Origin: Cafeteria roenbergensis | Taxonomy: Eukaryota > Sar > Bigyra > Bicosoecida > Cafeteriaceae | Assembly: GCA_008330645.1 (NCBI GenBank) | Contig: VLTN01000032.1 | Coordinates: 186,001-250,000 of the forward strand | Direction of reading: 5' to 3' | Length of the DNA: 64,000 nt | Part shown: one piece after another, positions 50,801-59,563 of the stretch | Numbering within the stretch: position 1 is the first letter of the stretch | Layout: each line of letters starts with the position of its first letter | The notes under the pieces: generated by a model | What the model was told of the DNA's origin: nothing | The model's input: only the letters and a program-made list of their open reading frames with translations | The model's database searches: none | Program-made: the position numbers and the translations under genes

Positions 50801-51101
50801 TGTCGGCGTCGCTGGCGCCGACGCACAGCTTGCCGTCGCCGATGAAGACCGTCGCAGGCACCGCACCCTCTTCGCGGACCGCAGCCTCGACCGAGCGCGC
50901 CGTGCTCGCGTTCTCGGGGTACGGCATGCCGTGGGAGATGATAGTGGACTCCAGGGCCACCACGGGCTTGCCCTCATGCACGGCCTGGGCGACTTCTTCT
51001 GACACACGCACTCTGCCAGAAGTCAGGCCGCGGGCTTGCGCCCGCGCGGCAGCCGCCGCCGGGCGCGAGACACCTCGGCACAACGCCTTGCTGGCCGCCA
51101 T
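47820..51101 (-). CDS. Fused pseudouridine-5'-phosphate glycosidase and PfkB kinase (PsuG-PsuK)
   Basis: Bifunctional enzyme for pseudouridine breakdown: the kinase half phosphorylates pseudouridine and the glycosidase half splits the C-glycosidic bond to uracil and ribose 5-phosphate. Exons 51101-50603 and 50479-47820; intron GTGAGC...CCGCAG of 123 bases. 1052 residues. PsuG (about 30-340): KPVVALESTIISHGMPYP, FATGGIGGVHRG, ISADLTEL, CAGVKSILDI (the family's adduct-forming lysine). PfkB domain from about 380: GSTLVDVVARR, LHLGGVGRNIAECAARLG, and the catalytic NVTGAGDSLVGG near residue 970. Two inserts split the kinase; the larger (about 670-870) is acidic with STI1-like LxxM-rich helices. 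The N-terminus (MAASKALCRGVSRPAAAAARAQ) looks like a mitochondrial presequence. Upstream frame to 51170 was judged 5' UTR. Confidence 0.92.
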   Translation of the reverse strand: MAASKALCRGVSRPAAAAARAQARGLTSGRVRVSEEVAQAVHEGKPVVALESTIISHGMPYPENASTARSVEAAVREEGAVPATVFIGDGKLCVGASDADIERLAEEGAAGNVGKCSRRDIAVALASGKLGATTVASTMIGAHAAGIEVFATGGIGGVHRGVADSWGERLFPPLPLSLRARAAARAARRAALPSLAVPAPPLPARAADISADLTELSRTPVTVVCAGVKSILDIPKTLEVLETLGVPVAALGQSRFPAFFTRDAGVDAPLRVDTPEELAAVIAAARDMGLDHGFVLGVPNPEPADAGVIDAAITKALADAKAAGVSGKAATPFLLRAVTRATEGASLRSNIALVLNNARTGARLASAVARTGGVAGRQAVHGAAAGHQQRRSFSTSSPAAAAKPWPESASMPAPRDGGNGPMGRIVVLGSTLVDVVARRFKQGKLDEGTSNPGSASLHLGGVGRNIAECAARLGSHVALSSSVGKDSLGQTARLGTEAAGVHILDPFESDSGETASYTALLHGDGEMMSAVADSAVIEAISPEEAESRVRSAMAQDGADGLLVLDAGLTPDAILMACATAAEAAVRGEGVVSHAVPPRSLEALMRSAGIDPSQQAKWDEDTQQMMESLKASVEERKHQFEERSGYTVAADDAPVETPVWDRRGLPVVIEPVSVEKARRVGLPAALAQAAIVTPNAAELHAMADAFREAAAGTAIGELEPPEVQAMQRPGENEFRSPLELNQMLEEAQAAMEDGRGEDVGRLINEMLSNGRDVEGNPLPQREGLGFADMAREAGLDQMSLDDLRKVGAITEDAERYMEAAGMSEMELENAFEDFKRAMADGTLEQHLAASDSEDDGSDGDSDEQRARAMELFAQAGSGDPEEGHDTVEDEEMVNLGGGMGAGVPGQSAAGPELGEHMNPQLLGAAQVVLAAMCNPAVEMTGVGLVEGRKHVLVTLGPSGVLWVSRRPAASLEELMAVCNHDFLTVAAMDGLDFRFIRAAEVNPMELVNVTGAGDSLVGGLTAALQAGYPMAQAIYWGMASARLSLKARPAVAPQASSREALVQAVREVCEVNASNDDEALALLDHLSFVLPERA

Positions 51102-51570
51102 CTCCCTTCTGTGCGAGTCAGGGGTGTGCGCGCGTGCGCTCGCGTCCCTGCTCGCGCGCGCTCGTCGCACGCTGCCTCAGGCCGGCAGAGCCGCACCAAA
51201 TCGGCAACCTGCTGGGGCGCGAGTTTTTTTTGTTTGTGCCAAGGTCCGGGCACTCCGCTGCAGGCGAGATCCCCGCGGCAAGCGCGCGAGGCACGCGCTG
51301 ATCCAGGCGCGTGAGGCTGCCTCCTGGCCGCGGCCGCGCCGCCGTCGAGGCGGGCCCGAGGCGCGGGATTGCGGGACAGCCGCGCCGACAAGCTCGGCCG
51401 CTCGCTCGAGGCCGCGTTCGAGCGCGTGCCAGCTCCTCCGCCCCCCGCCCCCCGCGCAGCGCAAGCTGGCCACTCAATTCCGGAGACGCGTCTGCCCGAG
51501 CTAATCTCTGCGCCCGCTCCCGCTGCCCTGCGGTGCGTTCCTTTCGCAGCACCCCGCGCGACGAGCTGCC
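51102..51570. other. Divergent intergenic region (PsuG-PsuK / LSM14)
   Basis: 469 bases separating divergent starts; both promoters are expected here. A short run of T lies near 51224. No other feature recognised. Confidence 0.55.
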
Positions 51571-52623
51571 ATGTCCCAGTACATTGGTTCCGTCACCGCC
51601 ATTGTGACCAGGTCGCAGCTGGGCTATGTGGGTACCTTGACCGAGATCAACGCCGCAGCGGCGACGCTGACGCTGCGCAATGTCAACGCGCTCGGCACTG
51701 AAGGCCGACGCGGTGGCGGCGAGGACGAGGTTCCTCGCCAGCCTGGAATGTACGAGTCCATCACCTTCCGCTCCACCGAGATCGCGGAACTCAAGGTCGT
51801 GGAGATGTCGAGCACGGCCGCAACGGACGTCGCAGCTCTCGACCCGGCCGTGGCCACAGCCACCGTGGAGCCTGCCGCCCCGGCCCCAGCCCCCGCGTCG
51901 ACGTCTGCGCCTGCCCCTGCCCCGGCGCGGGCCGGCGCGCGAGTCGCTCGTGCGCCAGCGGAGGCCCGTGGCGGCCGCTCTGCTGAGTCCAGGGGCACTC
52001 ACGGGCCCGCCGGAGACGCGGGGAGTGCGGGCGCGGAGGAGGAGGAGGAAGAAGAAGCCGACCCGACCGCCGGGTTCATCCCAGGCACTGGCGCGTACGC
52101 GGCCCACGCTCGCATCCGCGGCGGCGGCGGGCGCAAGGGCGGGCGCAAGGGCGGCGGGGCAGGCGCAGCGGCTCCCGCTGAGTTTGACATCCAGGGCAGC
52201 ACGAGCAAGTTTGACAAGGAGGCGGAGAAGGCAGCCGCCGCCGAGGCAGGAGACGGCGACGCCGATGGGGCCGCCGCGGCCAAGAGCGCCTACCAGAAGG
52301 GCTCCTTCTTCGATACGCTCTCCACAGGCCCGCGCGCCTCCGACGAGCGAGGCGAGTGGGTGGCGCAGGAGCGTGCCCGCAACAACGAGACCTTTGGGGC
52401 GGAGGGCCTCTCTACCACCTATGGCGAGCGGTACGCGGCCCGGACGAGGGGCGGGCACAGCGGCTACGGCGGCGACAGGCCGCCTCGCCGGGAGGAGCGC
52501 GACCGCGATGGCGAGCACTGGCGCGGCGGCGGGCGCGGCGGCGGGCGCGGCGGAGGGCGCGGTGGGGGCCGCGGTGGCGGGCGGGGATGGGCGAAGGGGT
52601 CCGGTTCATGGCACCGGTCTTGA
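51571..52623 (+). CDS. LSM14: LSM14/Scd6 family mRNP protein
   Basis: Translation repressor and decapping activator of P-bodies and stress granules. Single exon, 350 residues, with the full family layout. An N-terminal LSm14 domain (MSQYIGSVTAIVTRSQLGYVG ... ITFRSTEIAELKVVE is its character; residues 1-75) is followed by an Ala/Pro-rich linker. Next are the FDF motif near residue 203 (AEFDIQGSTSKFD), the FFD box near 247 (YQKGSFFDTLS) and the TFG box near 275 (NNETFGAEGLSTTYG), then an RGG tail of GGGRGG units to the end. These motifs bind the helicase DDX6/Dhh1 and decapping partners in known members. The RGG tail is a likely arginine methylation target; PRMT4 lies nearby but this is probably coincidence. 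Confidence 0.95.
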   Translation: MSQYIGSVTAIVTRSQLGYVGTLTEINAAAATLTLRNVNALGTEGRRGGGEDEVPRQPGMYESITFRSTEIAELKVVEMSSTAATDVAALDPAVATATVEPAAPAPAPASTSAPAPAPARAGARVARAPAEARGGRSAESRGTHGPAGDAGSAGAEEEEEEEADPTAGFIPGTGAYAAHARIRGGGGRKGGRKGGGAGAAAPAEFDIQGSTSKFDKEAEKAAAAEAGDGDADGAAAAKSAYQKGSFFDTLSTGPRASDERGEWVAQERARNNETFGAEGLSTTYGERYAARTRGGHSGYGGDRPPRREERDRDGEHWRGGGRGGGRGGGRGGGRGGGRGWAKGSGSWHRS

Positions 52624-53006
52624 GTGGTGTGCTTCCCGGCTGCCGAGGCAACTTTGCGTGCTCTCGTCTTGCGTCTGCCACAGCGCACGGTTCCGGTTCG
52701 TGGGAGCCGGGAACGGCCCAGCGCCCCCAGCACCACGCACACAAGAAAACTGCAGTGTGTGCTGGCGGCGTGCAAGCGAGCGCGTGGCCCACGACGAGAC
52801 TGAGCGGCTGGGGGACAACAAGGCAGCAAGTGAACCATGCTGAGCAGCGTTGGACAGCGATCGGGGGCTGGAGAGCCAGCTCACGGCCGCATCCGAAGCA
52901 AGCCGGCATCCGCTGCGCCGACACGCACACACAGCCTGGGAGATTCACACTTGCACCACAGTCGCGACACGTTCCATCGCCAAGGTGCGACCATTTCGCG
53001 AGCAGC
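52624..53006. other. Convergent intergenic region (LSM14 / VDAC)
   Basis: 383 bases between convergent stop codons; presumed 3' UTRs. No coding exon or RNA gene seen. Confidence 0.55.
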
Positions 53007-54624
53007 TCAAGCGCTGAAGGAGAGCTTGGTGGACACCGAGTGCACGTCGCGGCCGATGGCGGAGAGGTCGAGGTCCGCGGAGAGGAGGAGGGTGGTGGAG
53101 GCGGAGAGCTTGTTGGAGGCGGCAAGCTTGAGCGCGCCGGCGTCGCTGACGGCGCCGAAAACAGTGAGGGCGCTGTCGATCTTGCGGGAGGCGCCGAGCT
53201 GGATGTCCACACCCTCGATCACCTTCTTGGCGCCCTTCTTGTCGCCGGACTTGCCGAGGGCGTCCACGGACACCTTGGCGGCGGCGGCCACGGAGCCGGC
53301 GGCGCCGTTCTGGATGCCGGACACGGTCACGGTGGAGAGCTTGCCGCCGACCTCGACGCCGCCGGTGAAGCCGCCGGCCTTGTAGCCCACGAGGAAGTCG
53401 TAGGCGGAGAAGGCACCCGCGCCCTTGGCGAGCTGGGAGGCGTCGAACTTGGCCTGGGCGCCGATGAAGGCGTCGTGGGTGGCGAAGACGCCGCCGGCAG
53501 TCACGGCGGGGCCGTTGGGGATGTCCACGTCCACGGAGGCGGAGAAGGCATCGGTGGCGAAGTCAGCGCCGACCTTGGCGGACGAGCGCTTGCCGGAGGC
53601 GGCGGTGCCGTCCTCAAGGCTGCGGGCGGGCGACGCGAGCGCAAGGCATGGAGCGCGGGCGGAAAGGTCATGGCGCACGCTCTCGGGAGCCGCGCCTCGC
53701 TCGGGCCAGGGGCGCGGGCAGCGCCGTGCCGCACGCGGCTGCAAGGCCGCCCCCCCGCGCTTGCTTCGACGGCTCGCAGCTCGACCCCACCAACAAGGCC
53801 ACCGCGGCAGCCCCGCCCGCTCACGCAACCAGCGAGCCAGCCTCTCAATGCGGGGCCGTGCCGTGGGTGGCGGGGGCGGTGGCGGTGGCAGCCGCGCTGG
53901 GCGCCGACGAAGCTTTGGGCGCGGGAGCAACGGCAACCATCGGCTTACGCGAAGGTCACGTCCAGGCCGTCGGTGACGCCCTTGAACGTGGTCTCGGTCT
54001 TGAAGGTGCCCTTGGAGGCGACCTCGACCTTGTCCACGGAGAAGTTGCTGAACTTGGGGCCGGCAACCTTGATCTTGCTGGCGAACTTGCCGCCGGCGAG
54101 CGCGCCCTCGCCGGTGATCGTCTGCGCGCCACGCACAACAGGAGAAGCCAGAGCAAGAACCCCAACCGTGAGCAGCCGCCCTGCGCCAGGAGCCCCGCGC
54201 GCTGCCCGGCCAGCGCAGCGCTTGGGCCCAGAGCGGACCCCCTGCCTCGGTGGCGGGCGGCGGGGGCCGCGGGGCGCGCAAGATCCGCGCAGCGGACACG
54301 CTGGAGATGGGCGCGAGCCACAGGGCGATCGCCGGACCACAGTCGGGACTCACCACGCCGGAGTCGGTCTTGGACTTGATCTCCACGGTGTGGCCGCTGG
54401 TGAAGGACCGCTCGAAGAAGTCTGCGAGGCAGCGGGGCCGGGGGCGGCGTGGGGCGCGGGGCGGGCGCGTCGCCGGGCGGGGCGCAAAAGGGGGCGCGAG
54501 CGGATGGATTCGCGCGCCACGCAGTGCCTGGGCCAGCGCGGGCGGCCGGGGCGCGCGGCGCACCCGCCTGCGCGCGCAGCGGCTCACCCTTGGCGCTCTT
54601 GAGAACATCGCCGTACTTCATCAT
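53007..54624 (-). CDS. VDAC: Mitochondrial outer-membrane porin (VDAC)
   Basis: Beta-barrel channel for metabolites across the outer mitochondrial membrane. Four exons: 54624-54588, 54421-54354, 54121-53949 and 53619-53007, giving 296 residues (family about 280-285). Donors GTGAGC, GTGAGT and GTAAGC, acceptors GCAG; every junction restores the frame. Spliced start MMKYGDVLKSAKDFFERSFTSG resembles the N-terminal helix of VDAC. Barrel strands follow: TVEIKSKTDSGVTITGEG, GKFASKIKVAGPKFSNFSVDKVEV, and toward the end SRKIDSALTVFGAV and the KLAASNKLSASTTLLLSADL strand. The last strand ends VSTKLSFSA. The alternating hydrophobic/polar pattern is clear. Two adjacent ATGs occur; either could start. 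The Gly-Leu-Lys VDAC motif is not obvious. Confidence 0.9.
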
Positions 54625-54909
54625 GGTGACCGCTCGATTGCTTGGTGAATCTGAGTGCGTCGGACGCGCAGAATTGCGCGGGCGTCCGTGGAGGCGTCAC
54701 CGTCGCTCCCTCTGCCGGTCAGGCTGGGATGACGTGGCAGCGCGGCCGGCGCACGCCCCGCGAGGTCTCGCGTTGGCCGCCCAGCGCCGAGGCGCACACA
54801 CTCGAGCCACGCACCCCCACGCAAGCCACCCATACGCCGCATGCCACCGTCCTGCGCCGGCGTTGGCGGCAGCGCAGCTTGCGAACGCTGCCGCAGGCCG
54901 AGCGCTCGC

Positions 54910-56254
54910 TCAGCCGCGCTCCGCGCTCAGCTGCAGGATGGCCTTGGCCATCGGGCGCTCGATCACCTCGTCAGGGCCTCTGTGAATGCGCTCCGGCGCG
55001 TGGGCGGCGTCGGGCGAGCTCACCAGGAAGCACTCGTCGTACCGCTCCTCGAGCAGGTTTGCGATGACCGCGTCGACCGCATAGTTGCCAACCGACTTGC
55101 GCGCCTTGGGGATGAGCAGCTCCGGGTCCGTCTCGAGCTTGAAGCTGACCACCAGCGCGCGCGGGCACCAGGGGGCGTCGTCAAGCGCGATTCCGGCTGC
55201 GGCACTGGCCCGCTCCGCCGGCAGCTTGAGCGCCCCAAGCATCTTTGGAACGCCGCTCAGCCTGAGGTCAAGGCCATCAGAGTCGCGACTCTGGATCTTG
55301 TGCTCCGGGAGGTCCTCCTCCTTAACGTAAAAGTCGCTCACAGCGGCAGCGAGCACGGCAGTGGCGCTGGGCCCCGCGGAGGCGAGGGCCTGACAGCAGG
55401 CGCGCATGCCCCACATGTACTCGCTGAGGCTCTCAAACTCCACCTGGGTGTCGCGGGCGTTGGCGGCACGGGCCAGCGGGGCACTGGGAGCGGGAGCGAT
55501 TCTGTGGCGCCCGACAGGCTCTCGAAGCGCTCGCGCCACGCCACTCCACCGGCACGACCCCCTTGAGCGACGCGCTGCCGCCGCGTGGGGCATACGGGAC
55601 GCTGGCTGCCCCGCCGCCCGCCGGGCAGGTGTCTCACCTCCACCAGCCTGCCCTCGCTGACGGCGTCCCGCCGCGCCGCGATGGCCCTGGCCTCGGCGGC
55701 CTCCAGCCGCAGGGCGGTGCCCTCCAGGCGGCCCTCGGGGTGCATCAGGGCCCGGTCCGCGGACACCAGGAAAGGGCGCTTGGAGCCCGAGCGGTGCAGC
55801 ATCACGACCGTGGCCCCCAGATTCACGAGCTCCCTGCGGGCGCAGCGCCAGGCCTCGCAGCCGCCGAAAGCGCCCCGTCGCGGCTGTTCGGCCAAGCGGG
55901 CCAGCAACGCGCCGCATCCCAGAACCCAACCCAAGGGCACTGCACTGTGGCTCACTCGACAAGGCGGGACCCCCGCGTGCCGGTGGAAAAATTGTCAATG
56001 AAGCGAACCGCGTTTTTCTCCAGCGGAACCTTCGTCCCGCCGGACGTCACCAAGACCACCGGCCGGCCAGAGGCAGTTGCCGACGCGACGGCTGCGGCCA
56101 GGCGCTCCTGGAGCGCGTCACCTCCCTGCGCCAACGGCACGCGGCGCGAGATCGCGCAGTGCAACTGGCCCAGCGGACCCTCCTGCCGCTCCGAGCGCAC
56201 GCTCCGACCCCCCCCACCTCGCCAGCGCCGGCGTCTCCACTCTGGCCAACCCAC
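54910..56254 (-). CDS. PPCS: Phosphopantothenoylcysteine synthetase, eukaryotic type (5' end uncertain)
   Basis: Coenzyme A biosynthesis: couples 4'-phosphopantothenate to cysteine. Exons: one ending at 55956, then 55833-55638 and 55443-54910. Exon 1 carries [30 protein letters not shown], the nucleotide-binding core of human PPCS ([14 protein letters not shown]...VRFLDNFSSG). The splice GA|G gives [21 protein letters not shown], matching human spacing exactly. Later exons give [28 protein letters not shown] and [24 protein letters not shown]. Donors GTGAGC and GTGAGA. The 5' limit given is an in-frame Met at 56254, but the first residues are Arg-rich; the real start may lie nearer or in a separate exon (a possible acceptor GGCGCAG precedes GGDALQERL). 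Eukaryotic PPCS uses ATP rather than CTP in human; not readable here. Confidence 0.87.
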
Positions 56255-56743
56255 AGCTCACTGGCGGCGGCGGTCCGAATGCGCCCGCCATTCCCAGGGG
56301 CGCCTGCGAGCTCTGAGCGGAAGCGGCTCGAGCCGTCGTCGAGGTCGCCACGAACAGCGGCAGCCCTGGGATGGCCACGCGGCAAGCCAAGGCAGCAGCG
56401 CGACGAAGCATCGGGGCGATCGCTCGCGCGGGCCTCGGGCCTGCGTGTCCCTGGCAGCCGGGCGATCAAGTGAGGTTGAGGCGCGCTGCCAAATATTCGC
56501 GGCGGTGGGTCACACGCTCAAGAACGCGTCTTCAGATTCTGCCTCCGGTCGCCTCTGGCCGGGAACACTTGAGGCTGCCCAAAGCCCGCTGCCCCGAGGC
56601 CGAGGAGAGCAAACCCCCCTCCCCACACCTGCGGCCTGCATTTGCAACCGGCACACGCCCCGTGCCTGAGCTGCGGGACAGCGAGACCCCCGCAAGAATC
56701 CCGTCCGCGTGGCAATCCAGTGTTCGGCCCAGCCGCGCGAACA
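56255..56743. other. Divergent intergenic region (PPCS / symporter)
   Basis: About 490 bases between divergent genes; a missing first exon of PPCS could lie here. No feature recognised beyond expected promoters. Confidence 0.5.
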
Positions 56744-59403
56744 ATGGAGTCCTCCCCCGCCAACGAGCTCCAGCCATTGGACTGGGCGGTTATGGGCACC
56801 TACGTTGTCGTTGTTGCTGCGGTGTGCTTCCTCACGGCGCGAGCCTCCCAGGGGGCCAAGCAGTTCTTTCTGGCAGACAGCGCCGCCAGCGCGCTGACAG
56901 TGGGCGCCGCTTTCTTCGCGTCCAACATAGGTAGTGACAGCATCAGTGAGCCTGTGTGCGCGCTTCGGGGGGCGCCGTGCCTGCCGGCCGGCGCAGGCCG
57001 GGCTGTCGGCGGCTGCGGATGACCCGCAGGCGCGCCACTCCAATCAGGCACGAGCTGTCGCGCCGCACCTCGCCGCACAGCACCCCTCCGCCCGTTGCTC
57101 TGCTCTCTGGGCGACGAATCGTCACTCCCTGTGCACTGCGCTGTGTGGCTGCTGACCCCGTCGCCGCAGTCGGGCTCTCGTCCGCCGGAGCGACGGCTGG
57201 CATCTCCGCCGGATTCTTCGACATCGCGTCGGGGCTGGCGTTTGTTCTGCTTGCCTACGCCTTCTTGCCAGTGTATCGCCACAGCGGCGTCTTCACGCTG
57301 CCGCAGTGGACCGAGCGGCGCTTCGGGCCGCGCGTGAGGCTGTACCTGAGCGTTCTTGCGCTGCTCATCTACATCGTCAACCGTATCTCCGCCACGCTCT
57401 ACTGCGGCGGGCTCATCTTCTCGGTCACGCTTGGCCTCAACGAGTGGGTGTCGATCGGCCTGCTCCTTGTGGCGACGGGCCTCACGGTCACTGCCGGGGG
57501 GCTGCACTCGGTGCTCGTGATCGAGAATATCAACACCGTGCTCTTGCTCGTCTGCGGCTTCGCCACTCTGGGGTTTGCCGTGGAGGCAGCCGGGGGATGG
57601 GGAAGCGTTGCGGCTGCCATATCGGCGGGCTCGGGTCAGGCGGAGGAGGCTGGGATCCCGCCGCGGTTCCTGCACATGTGGTCGGGCGGCGAGCTGTACC
57701 CGTGGCAGGGCCTGTTGCTCGGGGGGCCCTGGCTGGTGGGGTGGTTTCATCTCGCGGAGCAGGAAATGGTCCAGCGGGGCCTGTCCGCGGCGTCGGCAGG
57801 GGACGCAGCGCTCGGCTGCATCATCGCCGGCCTCCTCAAGCTCACCATCCCGTTCACGTGGGCAGTCCCCGGCCTGGTGGCCCGCTACCTGTACCCTGAG
57901 GAGCTGGGCTGCGACGCCGAGGCGCCCGCGGGGGCAGAGTGCGCCGAGGCCAACCGCGCCTTCCCGGTGCTGGTGATGCGAGTGCTTCCCCAGGGCATGC
58001 TCGGGCTCATGCTGGCGGCCATGCTCGCTGCGGTGCTCTCGGTCCTGGCGTCCACCTTCAATTCGGCGTCGACGATCTTCGTGTTCGACGTGGCCTCAAA
58101 GCTGCCGTGCCTGGAGCGCCCGCCGAGGGAGCCGCGAGAGGAGCCCGGCCCCGACCTGGCCGCTCCCCCTGACGCAAGCGCGCCCCCTGCAGCCGGCAGC
58201 GGTGAGCCACCGCCGCGTTCGCGGTCGCGCCAGCGCTGTCGAGGGGGGAGCGACGATGTGGCGCAGTCGGCGGCATCCGGGGGCGACGAGACGGCGGCGT
58301 TGGCGGCTCAGCCCAGGCCCGCAGAGGCGCCCAGCGAGGAGGGCGATGCGGGTGGGGTCGACGCCCACGACCGGTGGCTGGTGCTGATCGGACGCGCGTG
58401 GGTGGGGGTCATGGTTGTGCTCGGCGTGGCGTGGATTCCCGCCCTCGGCCGGCTCTCGGACTCGCTCTACGTGTCGATGCAGACGCTCAACGCGCTGCTG
58501 GCGCCTCCCATCCTAGCGGTCTTTGTTCTGGGGGCGTTGTGGCCTCGCGCCAACGAGGCAGGGGCGCTGGCGGGACTGGTGGCCGGACACCTGCCTGGCA
58601 TCGTGCGCCTCGTGCTCGCCACGGCGGAGGGGGCGGGCGACCCCGCAGCGGCAGCGAGCGGGGATCAGCCCGCTGCCGGTGCCCTGGGGGGCGGGTTCAC
58701 GGCGCTCAACTATCTGTACTTTGCCGCTGCCGAGGGCGCCTTCTCCATGGCCGTGGTCGTCGCCGTCTCCATGTGCGTGGCCCCTGCAAAGCAGCCCAGG
58801 CAGGTGGCCCCGTTCGTGTTGCTGGCTGCGCTGCGCTGCTGGTCCCGCTGCTGTCCTGGCGTGGGGCTCGGGGCTGCCGAGGGCGAAGACCCTGCGCGGG
58901 CGGAGGCAGCTCTCATGGCCGGGTGCAGAGCGTGGGACGCCGCCGACAAGGCCGAAGAAACGGAACTTGCGCTGCGAGCGGAGCGGGTGGCCGAGTCCCA
59001 AAGGGCAGATACGCGCTCCACGTGCTGGCGCGCCATCGCATCGCTCTGCGAGCGCCCCCCGGAGCGGGGCGCGGCCGAGCAGAGCGGCGGCGAGAGGGAC
59101 GGCGCCGAGCGCAAGCCCGAGGCAGGAGGGCAGCTGGCAAGCTCTCCTGCAGCGGCCGCGGCAGCCGCCCCTTCTGAGGGCGAGGCCCGCGCCGCCATTC
59201 CGGCCCCGGTGGCCTCTGCAGCCGAGGGCGAGGCTCTCCTTGGCTGTCCGGAGCCGGCCGGGCGCGCGGTGAGCGCACCCCGGCCGAGCGAGGCGTCGCG
59301 CTCGGCGGTGCGCGCGTCGCAGACGAGACTCAGCCGGATGGCTCTCGCCGGCGCAGCGTGCCTGGTCGCTGGTGTGGCGGCGCTCTTCGCAATCCTGGCG
59401 TGA
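56744..59403 (+). CDS. Sodium:solute symporter (SSF/SLC5 family)
   Basis: Multi-pass plasma-membrane transporter. Exons 56744-56945 and 57170-59403 (GTGAGC...CCGCAG, phase 1) give 811 residues. TM1 is WAVMGTYVVVVAAVCFL; the join gives FFASNIGSDSIIGLSSAGATAGI, the SSF signature around TM2 that lines the sodium/substrate site. More spans follow: FVLLAYAFLPVY, LYLSVLALLIYIV, WVSIGLLLVATGLTVTAGG, VLLLVCGFATLGF, WLVGWFHLAEQEMVQRGLSA and MLGLMLAAMLAAVLSVLASTFNSAS, the last matching the conserved TM8-9 region. A disordered Pro/Glu-rich insert (about residues 381-467) and a long cytosolic C-terminal tail before a final hydrophobic segment (GAACLVAGVAALFAILA) are additions. The SLC5-like arrangement suggests a sugar, inositol or similar solute; substrate cannot be assigned. 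Start context ACAATGG. Confidence 0.93.
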
Positions 59404-59563
59404 GCGACTCGACCGAGGCCTGTGCATGGTGAATGCGTGCGAGCGACTGCCGCAATCGGGAACTGATGTGTTGCGATGTGCTGCAGGCACGCGCACGCCG
59501 AATCGTTCACTCAAACAACGCACACCAAGCAGGGCCCAGCACCAAGCTGGCCGGAAAGCGGGC

